From assembly GCA_018267095.1 (NCBI GenBank), contig JAFDZC010000018.1:186001-250000 (forward strand): a stretch of 64,000 bases of DNA, given 5' to 3'. The notes beneath the pieces were generated by a model. That model ran no database searches and had not been told where the DNA came from. It worked only from the letters and a program-made list of their open reading frames with translations. Both the position numbers and the translations under genes were made by a program. This DNA is from Bacteroidota bacterium (GTDB taxonomy: Bacteria > Bacteroidota > Bacteroidia > Flavobacteriales > Flavobacteriaceae). Below, piece after piece: positions 17,401 through 25,274 of this stretch (positions within the stretch are counted from its first letter, which is position 1; each line of letters opens with the position of its first letter).

Positions 17401-18413
17401 GATGGAATTCCGTCGGCAGGAGAAGTAAATCCACTGCCTTTTCCAAGCGGAACAGAAGTCGTTGGATTCACACAAATACAACCGATACAACCGGCATTTC
17501 CACCGCCACCTGTTGCACCAAATAAGTGACCTATGTCATAGTTGGCACTTCCGATGTTGTTGGTTAAAGTGGTTTGCAATTCTTGATTCCAAGCCCCGCC
17601 AGCTCCGGTAGCAGCCGCAGAATACGGGTCAGATGAAGCTGTCGTGTAAATCACCGTATCAGTATTGGCAATCAAAACCATTCTAGCGGCAAAATCAGTT
17701 TCAAAAACACCATTGACTCGCGTCATCGTGTTGTTAATCGCTGCAAGCGCTAAGGCTTTGGTTCCGCCAAAATAAGCGGTGTATTCGCCGGTTACTGACA
17801 TCGCCAAGCGATAAGTTCTCAAAGTGGCATCATCCGCATTCGGGCGAGCTGCTTCTGTGCTTCCGCCTACAGTTACTGCATCGGTCACACGACATTGGAA
17901 ACCATTGAGCGAAGGCATTTTGTCTGACTTGTTGTACACGCTATACGTTTTTAAATCCGTGGTGTACGGCTCGATGAACTCAGCAGATTTGTTCGGTCTG
18001 AGTACCATCGTTTGCAATCCCAGTGGAGAAACACTAAAATAAATAGTGGAACCCGGCTGATCAATACTTTCGCCGATATACGATTTGATTTCTGAGTATC
18101 TGGCCGCAAGTTCCGGTTCCATGTTAGAAGATTCCTTTACGCGGAATTTCTCCATCGCACCGGCTGTGTTTGGAAAAGAAACCACCAAACTTGATGGTCC
18201 GTTTGATATAAAACGCTTGGGAGCGCTTGATAGATTTTGTTTGAGTTGTTGGATGTCTAGCTCAAACAATTGTGGATGATTTAAGGATTGTTTGTTTGCA
18301 AAAGTTACTGCATCAGCTTTTGGGGCGGTAACTTTCCAGAGCGATTTTCCTGATTGGGCAAACGAAAAACTGCTCATTGCCAATAAGGCAATTGAAAGTA
18401 ATCTAGTCTTCAT
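14481..18413 (-). CDS. T9SS-secreted reprolysin-like metalloprotease with FN3 and GEVED repeats
   Basis: 1310 residues with signal peptide MKTRLLSIALLAMSSFSFAQ. The M12B-like zinc-protease domain carries HEMGHQFGANH near residues 349-359, and a Met-turn-like GSTIMGYAGI follows. Ig-like domains come next, then one FN3 domain (about residues 660-745) and two nearly identical FN3 plus GEVED modules (about 745-985 and 985-1225). The last ~80 residues are a T9SS type A sorting domain (YTIYPNPVNGDVLNI ... YLLEVTANGETSVKRFIKQ). Expected to be exported through the Por/Gld system and to degrade proteins outside the cell. It is a single transcription unit with a terminator at 14433-14460. Confidence 0.93.
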   Translation of the reverse strand: MKTRLLSIALLAMSSFSFAQSGKSLWKVTAPKADAVTFANKQSLNHPQLFELDIQQLKQNLSSAPKRFISNGPSSLVVSFPNTAGAMEKFRVKESSNMEPELAARYSEIKSYIGESIDQPGSTIYFSVSPLGLQTMVLRPNKSAEFIEPYTTDLKTYSVYNKSDKMPSLNGFQCRVTDAVTVGGSTEAARPNADDATLRTYRLAMSVTGEYTAYFGGTKALALAAINNTMTRVNGVFETDFAARMVLIANTDTVIYTTASSDPYSAAATGAGGAWNQELQTTLTNNIGSANYDIGHLFGATGGGGNAGCIGCICVNPTTSVPLGKGSGFTSPADGIPSGDNFDIDYVAHEMGHQFGANHTFTHSNEGTGVQVEPGSGSTIMGYAGITSLDVQPHSDAYFHAVSIQQVTNNIKTKTCSVNTATGNSIPTANAGLDYTVPKSTPFMLTGTATDANGDVLTYDWEQMDSQTTSTAPSATKTSGVNFRSYSPVTTPTRYFPRMASVLTGATTTAGSEVTVEALPSVARTMNFRFTVRDNRTGGGGNNSDDMIVTVNATAGPFAVTAPNTAVSYVGGSAQTITWNVAGTTANGVNCANVDILLSTNGGTTWSTLLAATPNDGTESVVIPNTPGTTNRIMIKGTNHIFFDVSNTNFTITSGVTDTTAPTAPTLTASGTTQTGTSLSWSGATDNVAVTGYDVYKDGVLLGSTAATSYTVSGLTASTTYVFTVKAKDAAGNASVASNAVSVTTLAPVVDTTAPTAPSALAASGTTATTTNLAWTASTDNIGVTGYDVYQNGVFKATVTSNSYAVTGLTAATTYSFYVIAKDAAGNASTASNTVSVTTLTASLAYCASQGNSTADEKIGKVVIGTINNTSTGTAGYEDFTAQSTNVNRNSAYTITITPSWTATTYAEGYAVFVDYNQDGDFADAGETVWTKAAATTTPVSGSFTIPATATLGATRMRVSMKYNAIPTSCEAFSYGQVEDYTLNIQAAIVDTSAPTAPTALVASGTTATTTNLAWTASTDNVGVSGYDVYQNGVYKATSATNSYAVTGLTAATTYTFYVIAKDAAGNASAASNTVSVTTLTATAAYCTSQGNSTADEKIGKVVFGTINNTSTGTAGYENFTAQSTNAVRGTAYTITITPSWTSTVYNEGYAVFIDYNQDGDFADTGETVWTKAASKTTPVTGSITIPATASLGATRMRVSMKYNAVPTACEAFSYGQVEDYTVNITSTAREVSANNTIAYTIYPNPVNGDVLNITLEGDASYNIYNMLGQQVAKGTINNGTIDVSNIKTGNYLLEVTANGETSVKRFIKQ
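14741..16181 (-). repeat. Tandem duplication encoding two FN3-GEVED modules
   Basis: Two consecutive units of about 720 bases (roughly 15461-16181 and 14741-15460) encode near-identical ~240-residue modules. Each runs from DT(T/S)APTAP through YCxSQGNSTADEKIGKV and VDYNQDGDFAD/IDYNQDGDFAD to CEAFSYGQVEDYT. The nucleotide copies are also visibly alike, indicating recent duplication. Confidence 0.85.
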
Positions 18414-18441
18414 AATTTAAATTGAGGTTTGGGTTATCGGG

Positions 18442-18449
18442 CAAATGTA
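18442..18449 (-). promoter_or_regulatory. -7 box of the T9SS metalloprotease gene
   Basis: Reads TACATTTG on the minus strand, 28 bases before the ATG at 18413. No good -33 was found. The rest of 18450-18656 is AT-rich with a small CATTG/CAATG inverted repeat and no gene. Confidence 0.4.
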
Positions 18450-18656
18450 TAATTTAATTTTATTTGATTGCATTGTAAAGCAATGATTTATCAACATTTA
18501 GTTTAAAAAATTAGAATCAAATCTGTGAACTTGTTATTGTAGTCGTTATTTTTTTGCGATTAATTGATTTTGTATAAAAAAGCGTTGAAATCTTTTAAAG
18601 GAATTTCAGCAGACCGAAGCTTTAACCATTAATTTTATCAAATCAATTTTTTAAAC

Positions 18657-19769
18657 ATGCATTTAAGTTATTGGGAAATAAACAAATGGTTTTCATCCGT
18701 TGATTATACCATTGTGGGCAGCGGAATTGTCGGACTGCATGCGGCTTTGCATTTGCGTCAGCGTTTTCCGGACAGTAAAATTCTCATCCTCGAAAAAGGA
18801 ATGTTGCCCGAAGGCGCGAGTACCAAAAACGCCGGTTTTGCTTGTTTTGGCAGTTTGACCGAAATCATCGACGATTTAAAAACACATTCTGAAGAAGAAG
18901 TCATTCAATTGGTTCAAAAACGTTGGAATGGACTGAAACTGCTCAGAAAAAACTTAGGAGATACCGCTCTTGATTTCAAGCCTTTTGGCGGATATGAACT
19001 TTTTTTAGAAAATCAATCTTCAGCTTACGAAGAAGCTTGGCAAAAAATGCGATTGGTCAATGAAATACTACAGCCCATTTTTAAGGCCGAGATTTTTTCT
19101 AAAGAAATCGATCGATTTAATTTTAAAAACACACACGAATATTTGATTTTTAATCCGTTTGAAGGTCAAATTGACACCGGAAAGATGATGCATGCTTTAC
19201 TCCAAAAAGCTATTTCCGAAAATATTCTCATCCTGAACAACCAAAAAGTGACTGCATATCACGAAAGTTCCCAAGGAGTTTCGGTGGCTTTGGGCGATTT
19301 TAGTTTTACTACGCAAAAACTGCTTTTTGCCACCAATGGTTTTGCTTCAGAGCTCATTGGCCAAGCTGTCAAACCGGCACGCGCTCAGGTTTTAATCACC
19401 GAACCGATTGAAAATCTCGATATCAAAGGCACTTTTCACTTAGAACAAGGCTATTATTATTTCAGAAATATCAACAATCGAATTTTACTCGGAGGTGGGC
19501 GAAACCTCGATTTTGAAGGCGAAACCACCACGGATTTGCAAACCACTGAAATGATTCAACAGCGTTTAGAAATGCTCTTGCGCGAGGTTATTCTGCCGGA
19601 TACTGATTTTAAAATTGCGCATCGTTGGAGTGGAATTATGGGGATGGGCGCCAGCAAAAGACCGATAGTAGAAAGGTTGTCAGAGCATGTTTACTGCGGC
19701 GTTCGCATGGGCGGAATGGGCGTGGCTATTGGAAGTTTAATCGGGCAGGAACTTGCCGAATTAGTATAA
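18657..19769 (+). CDS. NAD(P)/FAD-dependent oxidoreductase (DAO family)
   Basis: 370 residues. The Rossmann FAD site is SVDYTIVGSGIVGLHAALHLRQRFPDSKILILEKG at about residues 14-48. KNAGFACFGSLTEI is the DAO-family second motif, LLFATNGFASELIG and LGGGRNLDFEG lie mid-protein, and RWSGIMGMGASKRPIVERL and GVRMGGMGVAIGSLIGQELAEL near the end complete the FAD fold. The substrate is probably an amino acid or amine and cannot be stated. It is three bases upstream of mtgA and cotranscribed with it. Confidence 0.88.
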   Translation: MHLSYWEINKWFSSVDYTIVGSGIVGLHAALHLRQRFPDSKILILEKGMLPEGASTKNAGFACFGSLTEIIDDLKTHSEEEVIQLVQKRWNGLKLLRKNLGDTALDFKPFGGYELFLENQSSAYEEAWQKMRLVNEILQPIFKAEIFSKEIDRFNFKNTHEYLIFNPFEGQIDTGKMMHALLQKAISENILILNNQKVTAYHESSQGVSVALGDFSFTTQKLLFATNGFASELIGQAVKPARAQVLITEPIENLDIKGTFHLEQGYYYFRNINNRILLGGGRNLDFEGETTTDLQTTEMIQQRLEMLLREVILPDTDFKIAHRWSGIMGMGASKRPIVERLSEHVYCGVRMGGMGVAIGSLIGQELAELV

Positions 19770-19772
19770 AAT

Positions 19773-20450
19773 ATGATCAAGAAAATCATTCGTTTTGTTT
19801 GGAAATTTACCTTGTGGTTCATCGGGCTTTCAATTTTGTCGGTGCTAGTTTTCAGATGGGTGCCGATTCCGATTACACCGCTGATGATGACGCGCGCTCT
19901 GGAAAATAAATTCGACGGAAAAGACATGGTCTGCAGCCATGATTGGGTGCCGATTGAACAGATTTCTAAAAATCTTCAAAAAGCCGTGATTGCCAGTGAA
20001 GACGCCAACTTTTTGCACCACCACGGATTCGATTTCAACGCGATTCAAAAGGCGATGAAAAACAACGAAAAAGGCAAAAAACTCAAAGGAGGCAGCACGA
20101 TTTCGCAACAAACCGCCAAAAATGTTTTTCTCTGGCAAGGTCGAAGCTATTTCAGAAAAGCACTCGAAGCTTATTTTACAGTGCTCATCGAAGTTTTCTG
20201 GAGCAAAGAGCGCATCATGGAAGTTTATCTCAACAGCATCGAAATGGGCGATGGTGTATACGGAGCTCAGGCAGCTTCGCAGTATTGGTATCGAAAGTCC
20301 GCTGAAAGCCTAACCAAAACTGAAGCAGCCGGAATTGCAGCCATTTTGCCCAACCCGAGAAAATTTACTGCGACGAATTCATCCGCGTACATCAACCGCA
20401 AAAAAGGACGAATCGTCAAGCATATGAACTATGTAAAACTCGATTATTAA
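19773..20450 (+). CDS. mtgA: Monofunctional biosynthetic peptidoglycan transglycosylase
   Basis: 225 residues. One N-terminal membrane helix (FTLWFIGLSILSVLVFRWV) is followed by a GT51 domain with the catalytic Glu in AVIASEDANFLHHHGFD. Further motifs are GGSTISQQTAKNVFLWQGR, KERIMEVYLNSIEMGDGVYGAQAASQYWY and AAILPNPRKF. It polymerises lipid II glycan strands at the outer face of the inner membrane, without a transpeptidase domain. Follows the FAD oxidoreductase by three bases. Confidence 0.95.
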   Translation: MIKKIIRFVWKFTLWFIGLSILSVLVFRWVPIPITPLMMTRALENKFDGKDMVCSHDWVPIEQISKNLQKAVIASEDANFLHHHGFDFNAIQKAMKNNEKGKKLKGGSTISQQTAKNVFLWQGRSYFRKALEAYFTVLIEVFWSKERIMEVYLNSIEMGDGVYGAQAASQYWYRKSAESLTKTEAAGIAAILPNPRKFTATNSSAYINRKKGRIVKHMNYVKLDY

Positions 20451-20453
20451 AAA

Positions 20454-20484
20454 AGAAAGGCGCCCAATCAAGAGCGCCTTTTTA
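20454..20484. terminator. Bidirectional terminator between mtgA and a DoxX-like gene
   Basis: AAAGGCGC (20456-20463) pairs with GCGCCTTT (20474-20481) with flanking A/T runs, between convergent genes. Confidence 0.85.
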
Positions 20485-20486
20485 GT

Positions 20487-20861
20487 TTATGCAAACAGCG
20501 GATTGTATTGCGGCCAATGTTTGTAAATCAAAATCGAATTGAGTAGAACTACTATTAGGGCCAATCCTAAGCCTGGAATGTCAATAAACATGTGAAACAA
20601 CAAGATGTTAATTGAAATCGGCGCGAGAAGAATAAGTGCAAAAGCGACCCATTTTCTCATCAGCAACAAGGCTCCGATAAAAATTTCCAACAAACCCAAA
20701 ACCGGGAAAATATATCCGGTGGCGTGTAATGAATTCATAAATTCTGCTGCAGAACCTGAGGGTGGTGGCAAAGGAATAAAGTTCAATAGTTTGTTGCTTC
20801 CAAAGACGATTAAAACCAGTCCTAAAAGCAATCTAATCAGTAGCGTAAATCTTGAATTCAT
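20487..20861 (-). CDS. DoxX-like small membrane protein
   Basis: 124 residues with four predicted membrane segments: LLIRLLLGLVLIVFGSNKLL, GYIFPVLGLLEIFIGALLLM, VAFALILLAPISINILLFHMF and LALIVVLLNSILIYKHW. The first-helix motif GLVLIVFGSNKLLNFIP is typical of the DoxX-like superfamily. Role unknown. It is not close to the first DoxX protein (1897-2385). The 20862-20978 spacer upstream is AT-rich with nothing recognised. Confidence 0.75.
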   Translation of the reverse strand: MNSRFTLLIRLLLGLVLIVFGSNKLLNFIPLPPPSGSAAEFMNSLHATGYIFPVLGLLEIFIGALLLMRKWVAFALILLAPISINILLFHMFIDIPGLGLALIVVLLNSILIYKHWPQYNPLFA

Positions 20862-20978
20862 AGGCTAAATTGGGTTTAGTTAAACATCAAACGAAATCCT
20901 AAATTAATAATTAATTGTTTAGAAAAAAGATATTTAACGAATAAAACCCAAAAATAATTCTTAAATATTTAATCAAAA

Positions 20979-23186
20979 CTAAATACTTAAATTCATTCCG
21001 GCTACAATGGTTCGGCCCATATTCGGGATTCCATCGGGTTTGAGCCGCGATAAATGTGCGATGTATTTTTTATCAAACACATTATTGGCATTCAATTGAA
21101 TTTCTATCAGACTTTTACCCATTTTTATTTTTCCGCCCAAACCTAAATTCACCAAAGTATAATCAGCGGTCGGCGTTTCAAAAGTGCCTATGTGACTTTG
21201 CTCAAAGGTATGCGCGACATTGAGCGAGGCATAACCATCACTCAGCCATTTTTGAATATTGAATTCTCCGCGCAAAGTGTTGTTCCAATGGTTAGCGGGA
21301 ATCAACGGAAGCTTTGTGCCATCAGCTCTTTCGGCCTGAACCGTCTGAAAACTACTCTCAAAATGCAGCCAATCGAGCGGATGCGGATGAAAGTGCAATC
21401 CGGCTTCACCGCCGTAGAGTCGTGCGTCGCTTTGTACATATTCAAAAACCGGATGCGCCTCTAATGTTTGCCCGTTGGGCGATAAGTAAATATACCGCTG
21501 AATATGGTTGTAAAATCCGTTGACAAAAAACTCCCAGTGGCTGTTGCCGTATTCGAGGTTTAGATCAGTTTGGATGTTTTGTTCGGTTTTTAAGTCAGCA
21601 TTCCCAATTTCATAGCGATTGGTTCCTTCGTGCACACCGTTTGAGGAAAGTTCCGCCAAATTGGGCGCTCTAAAACCCGAAGCCAAATTCAAGCGCAAAT
21701 GGAGATTTTTAACCGGAGAAGTTTTGTAACCCAAAGCCGCATTGAAACTGTCGTAGTTTTTGTCTAAAGCTGCAAACGAGCCTTCTTCGCCCAAAATACC
21801 GTTTGATTCGGTGCTAACTTTTCTGTGGTCAAAGCGCAATCCGGCCTGGAGCGTGTTGTTGTTCCAGTCGTAATTAAGCGTTCCGAAACCGCCGATATCA
21901 AAAGTATGCGCGTCGGGAATCAAGTATTCTTCGCCCGAATTTTTGTTGGTTTGCGACATTCCTTGCACGCCCAAAATGGTTTCAGTATGCGCCGTTTTAG
22001 GCAAATGAAACTTCAAATCATAATTGAATGTTTTGAGATTCATGCGCAATGAAGCGGTTGGACTGTCTTCGAATTCGCTGCGTAAATTGTCAATATAGCC
22101 CAAATCGACATCGAGTTTTGAGCGATTGAGATAAATGATGTTGTTCCAACTCAGCAAATGATTCAATACGCGTTGTCTGGGATAATCCGGATTTCTAAAA
22201 GTAGTTTGAAAACCAATTCCATCTTCGGGAATGCCCAAATTCAGTGCGTTGTAGTTGTATCGGACAACGCTTGAAAAATGAGCATTTGAATACCCAACTC
22301 CGGTTTTCAGATCCGTTTCATTGTAGCGCGAATTGGTCACGCGATCACCGCCTGAAATTTGATAATCTGCATGAGTATTGTAGGCGCCGCGCGCCGAGAA
22401 TTTCCAGTTTTCAGTTGACGTTTTTAATCCAACTGAAGTATTACTGCCCAAAGTATTGCTGAAGAATTTTTGGCTGACATTGGCTTTAAAAGTATGCGCC
22501 GGAGCAAATTTTTCAGGGTTAAAATAGAGCACGCCGCCCAAAGCATCTGAACCGTAAAGCAATGAAGCCGGGCCTTTAATCACCTCGACACTTTCAATAC
22601 CGGAATCGTTGAGGCCAAGACCGTGTTCTTCACCAAATTGTTGGTTTTCAACACGAACGCCTTGCGAATAAACCAAAACGCGATTGCCACTCAGTCCGCG
22701 AATAACGGGTTTTCCGATGGAAGTTCCGGTAGAAATTTGCGAAACCCCTGGAATCGTTGCCAAGCCTTCAATGAGCGTCGAAGCGCCTTTTTGTTGCAAC
22801 GAACGCACTGAAGCATGTTCGACTTTCATCACGTTTTGCGATTGCAATTTGTTGAAGGCAGTCGATACAATGACTTCATCCATCTGAAAAGCCGAATTTT
22901 GTAGAGTTACGTTGAGCTCATTGACTCCCGAAAGAAGCGTTAAGCTCAATTGTTGGGTTGCATATCCCAACGCCGAAATGGTGATTTTGATATTTTTAGA
23001 GGGCAATGAATTCAAGGTATATTTTCCGGATTCATCCGAATGCGTGCCTTGATGTAATTCAGCCAATTCAATGACTGCGCCTTGAACAGGCTTATTTTGG
23101 GTGTCGGTGATTTGCCCGGAAAGACTGCTTTGTCCGTGCAACATCGAAACCACACCCAGGCAAAAAAGAGAGATTATCTTTTTCAT
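20979..23186 (-). CDS. TonB-dependent outer-membrane receptor
   Basis: 735 residues with signal peptide MKKIISLFCLGVVSMLHGQ. A carboxypeptidase-regulatory-like beta-sandwich comes first (about residues 22-105, SGQITDTQNKPVQGAVIEL), then the plug (about 110-225, TLIEGLATIPGVSQISTG, IGKPVIRGLSGNRVLVYSQGVR, VEVIKGPASLLYGSDALGGVLYF). A 22-strand-type barrel ends in GRTIVAGMNLSI. The ligand is not determinable. His-rich surface loops (LHFHPHPLDWLHF) and the neighbouring Cys/His-rich small protein suggest a metal, but this is inference. It lies 57 bases downstream of that small gene. Confidence 0.93.
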   Translation of the reverse strand: MKKIISLFCLGVVSMLHGQSSLSGQITDTQNKPVQGAVIELAELHQGTHSDESGKYTLNSLPSKNIKITISALGYATQQLSLTLLSGVNELNVTLQNSAFQMDEVIVSTAFNKLQSQNVMKVEHASVRSLQQKGASTLIEGLATIPGVSQISTGTSIGKPVIRGLSGNRVLVYSQGVRVENQQFGEEHGLGLNDSGIESVEVIKGPASLLYGSDALGGVLYFNPEKFAPAHTFKANVSQKFFSNTLGSNTSVGLKTSTENWKFSARGAYNTHADYQISGGDRVTNSRYNETDLKTGVGYSNAHFSSVVRYNYNALNLGIPEDGIGFQTTFRNPDYPRQRVLNHLLSWNNIIYLNRSKLDVDLGYIDNLRSEFEDSPTASLRMNLKTFNYDLKFHLPKTAHTETILGVQGMSQTNKNSGEEYLIPDAHTFDIGGFGTLNYDWNNNTLQAGLRFDHRKVSTESNGILGEEGSFAALDKNYDSFNAALGYKTSPVKNLHLRLNLASGFRAPNLAELSSNGVHEGTNRYEIGNADLKTEQNIQTDLNLEYGNSHWEFFVNGFYNHIQRYIYLSPNGQTLEAHPVFEYVQSDARLYGGEAGLHFHPHPLDWLHFESSFQTVQAERADGTKLPLIPANHWNNTLRGEFNIQKWLSDGYASLNVAHTFEQSHIGTFETPTADYTLVNLGLGGKIKMGKSLIEIQLNANNVFDKKYIAHLSRLKPDGIPNMGRTIVAGMNLSI

Positions 23187-23243
23187 CAGTAAGAGGTTAT
23201 AAATGAATAAATGCTTCTAAGACTTTCTTAGAAGTGAAAAACA

Positions 23244-23594
23244 TTAAATAACCTCTGCGGGCGGCCCGCGAACAAATAATGTAGTATTGGAAATGACAAC
23301 CAGCGATTGATCGGCTGTGAAAATTTTAACCGAAGAAGGTTGTGCAACTAGAAAATCAAAATGAAAAAGCTCCGGGCAAACAAAGGAACTAAAGGTAAAT
23401 TCGCAACTCAAACATTCGTCAAACGGATGATGTTGGTGCGAAATTTCGGTTTTTCCCGAATAGACGTGATGACATTCTTTTTCTGAAAAAAGTTTGCTTA
23501 AGTGCTCATATGAATGCACTGATTGCAGCAGCATCGAGAACAATACCGCCGCCGATAAAAAAACATTCACTAAAAGGACCTTGCGTTTCATCAT
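23244..23594 (-). CDS. Small Cys/His-rich exported protein upstream of TonB receptor
   Basis: 116 residues from MMKRKVLLVNVFLSAAVLFSMLLQSVHS, an N-terminal signal or anchor. The rest has a His/Cys cluster (ECHHVYSG, SHQHHPFDECLSCEF) and ends in FVRGPPAEVI. This resembles the HYC_CC_PP-type small proteins often found beside Bacteroidetes TonB receptors; the match is by eye. Clustered His and Cys suggest metal binding. The start could be either Met of MMKRK (23594 or 23591). The TACTTTTG box at 23598-23605 ends three bases before the first, so a leaderless message is likely. Confidence 0.6.
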   Translation of the reverse strand: MMKRKVLLVNVFLSAAVLFSMLLQSVHSYEHLSKLFSEKECHHVYSGKTEISHQHHPFDECLSCEFTFSSFVCPELFHFDFLVAQPSSVKIFTADQSLVVISNTTLFVRGPPAEVI

Positions 23595-23597
23595 CTG

Positions 23598-23605
23598 CAA
23601 AAGTA
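23598..23605 (-). promoter_or_regulatory. -7 box of the small Cys/His-rich gene and TonB receptor
   Basis: TACTTTTG on the minus strand. A TTTG at 23620-23623 lies 14 bases upstream, shorter than the usual 17-23, and overlaps the asd terminator T-run. Confidence 0.45.
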
Positions 23606-23618
23606 GCAACACCTCAAA

Positions 23619-23665
23619 ACAAAAAACCCGCTTTAACATAAATTTCAGAGTCAAAGCGGGTTGTT
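23619..23665 (-). terminator. Terminator of asd
   Basis: On the minus strand AACCCGCTTT (23653-23662) pairs with AAAGCGGGTT (23625-23634), followed by a T-run. It separates asd from the downstream TonB operon. Confidence 0.82.
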
Positions 23666-23680
23666 GATGTGATATTTTAT

Positions 23681-24670
23681 TTAGACGAGCTTGTGCGCTA
23701 CTAAATACTCAGCAATTTGTATCGCGTTGGTCGCAGCACCTTTTCTGAGGTTGTCGGCTACAATCCACATATTGATGCTGTTGGGCAAACTCTCATCACG
23801 ACGAATTCTACCTACAAAAACATCGTCTTTTCCTTGCGCGTACATAGGCATCGGATAAGTATAAGTGTCGGTATTGTCTTGAAGCGTTACGCCCGGCGTA
23901 TTGTGCAGCATCTGACGCACTTCGGCCAAATCAAAATCGTTGCTAAAAGTAATATTGATGGCCTCGCTGTGTCCGCCCACTACCGGAATGCGCACTGCGG
24001 TAGCTGTTACAGCAATCCCGTCATCACCAATGATTTTCTTGGTTTCGCGCACCAATTTCATTTCTTCTTTGGTGTAACCGTTGTCTTCAAAAACATCACA
24101 TTGTGGAATGGCGTTGCGGTGGATAGGATATTTATAAGCCATTTCACCTTGAACTCCGGCATATTCGTTTTCGAGTTGTTGGACGGCTTTCACACCGGTT
24201 CCGGTAATGGATTGATAAGTCGAAACCACTACGCGCTCAATGTGGTACATTTTGTGAAGCGGTGCCAAAACCATCACCATTTGAATGGTTGAACAGTTTG
24301 GATTCGCAATGATTTTATCTTCGGCAGTTAAGGTGTTGGCGTTGATTTCAGGAACAATCAGTTTTTTATCAGCGGCCATTCTCCAAGCTGATGAGTTGTC
24401 AATAACGGTTGTGCCCGCTGCGGCGAATTTCGGAGCCCAATCCAGCGAGGTTTGTCCGCCAGCCGAAAACAAAGCAATGTCCGCTTTCATATCTACAGCG
24501 GTTTGCATGCCTACTACGGTATATTTTTTTCCTTTGAATTCAATTTCTTTTCCAACAGATTTTTCTGAGGCTACCGGAATGAGTTCTGTCACCGGAAAAT
24601 TTCTTTCGGCCAAAACCTGCAGCATCACTTCGCCAACCATACCGGTGGCACCAACAACGGCTACTTTCAT
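23681..24670 (-). CDS. asd: Aspartate-semialdehyde dehydrogenase
   Basis: 329 residues from MKVAVVGATGMVGEVMLQVLAERN. It reduces aspartyl phosphate to the semialdehyde, feeding lysine, diaminopimelate, threonine and methionine synthesis. The nucleophile Cys lies in IIANPNCSTIQMVMVLAPLH. QSITGTGVKAVQQLENE, RIPVVGGHSEAINITF and FVGRIRRDESLPNSINMWIVADNLRKGAATNA are family motifs. The ATG at 24670 is chosen over an upstream TTG. Aspartate kinase, the preceding enzyme, lies separately at 47629-48885. Confidence 0.96.
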   Translation of the reverse strand: MKVAVVGATGMVGEVMLQVLAERNFPVTELIPVASEKSVGKEIEFKGKKYTVVGMQTAVDMKADIALFSAGGQTSLDWAPKFAAAGTTVIDNSSAWRMAADKKLIVPEINANTLTAEDKIIANPNCSTIQMVMVLAPLHKMYHIERVVVSTYQSITGTGVKAVQQLENEYAGVQGEMAYKYPIHRNAIPQCDVFEDNGYTKEEMKLVRETKKIIGDDGIAVTATAVRIPVVGGHSEAINITFSNDFDLAEVRQMLHNTPGVTLQDNTDTYTYPMPMYAQGKDDVFVGRIRRDESLPNSINMWIVADNLRKGAATNAIQIAEYLVAHKLV

Positions 24671-24700
24671 GTTCAATTATAGATGTGGTTAATAATGGCG

Positions 24701-24708
24701 CAAAGATA
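24701..24708 (-). promoter_or_regulatory. -7 box of asd
   Basis: TATCTTTG on the minus strand, 30 bases before the asd ATG. The -33 element is not clear. Confidence 0.5.
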
Positions 24709-24754
24709 CAAAAATAGGCTCCTGAAAATAAAAGCCTTTCAAATTTCAAAGCAT

Positions 24755-24783
24755 AAAAAAAGGAAGCCAAAGCCTCCTTTTTA
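24755..24783 (-). terminator. Terminator of mscL
   Basis: On the minus strand AAAAAGGAGGC pairs with GCTTCCTTTTT around a short loop with one mismatch, just past the mscL stop. Confidence 0.75.
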
Positions 24784-24800
24784 ACGACAGTTTTTGAGTT

Positions 24801-25181
24801 CTATTTGTTTTTTAAAAGGTCGCGAATTTGGGTAAGCAATTCTTCTTGCGAAGGGCCAGCAGGCGCGGCAGGCGCAGGCGCTTCTTTTTTCTTCATGCTG
24901 TTGATGGCTTTGACCATAATAAAGATGACAAAAGCAATGACCAAGAAGCTAATCACCGCAGCCAAGAATTTTCCGTAGAGAATTCCGCCTTCGGTTTTCA
25001 GTTCTGCTAGGTTTTCAACATGGGCCGCTTGCAAGGCCGGATTCAACAAAGCAGGAGTAATTACATCTGATACCAATGAATTGACAATCGCGCCAAAAGC
25101 ACCGCCAATGATCACTCCAACAGCCAAATCCATGGCGTTTCCTTTGGCAATAAAGTCTTTAAATTCTGAAATCATTCCCAT
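24801..25181 (-). CDS. mscL: Large-conductance mechanosensitive channel
   Basis: 126 residues. The N-terminus is MGMISEFKDFIAKGNAMDLAVGVIIGGAFGAIVNSLVSDVITP, the first gating helix. A second helix follows (FLAAVISFLVIAFVIFIMVKAINSM), then a Pro/Ala linker and the C-terminal bundle QEELLTQIRDLLKNK. It opens under membrane tension to relieve osmotic downshock. Monocistronic. MISEFKD (25175) is an equally possible start. Confidence 0.95.
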   Translation of the reverse strand: MGMISEFKDFIAKGNAMDLAVGVIIGGAFGAIVNSLVSDVITPALLNPALQAAHVENLAELKTEGGILYGKFLAAVISFLVIAFVIFIMVKAINSMKKKEAPAPAAPAGPSQEELLTQIRDLLKNK

Positions 25182-25252
25182 AATAAATTGTTTTTAGTTA
25201 AAAATTGTTCTGAGTTCGTTGTCGAATGTAAGAAAATTTAACTTAAAAGCAT

Positions 25253-25273
25253 CAAGATTTCTTAAAAATCTTG
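25253..25273. terminator. Perfect hairpin just past murF-alr stop
   Basis: CAAGATTT (25253-25260) and AAATCTTG (25266-25273) form an 8-bp stem with loop CTTAA, two bases after the stop codon. There is no T-run, so termination strength is uncertain. The remaining 25182-25252 holds nothing recognised. Confidence 0.45.
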
Positions 25274-25274
25274 T

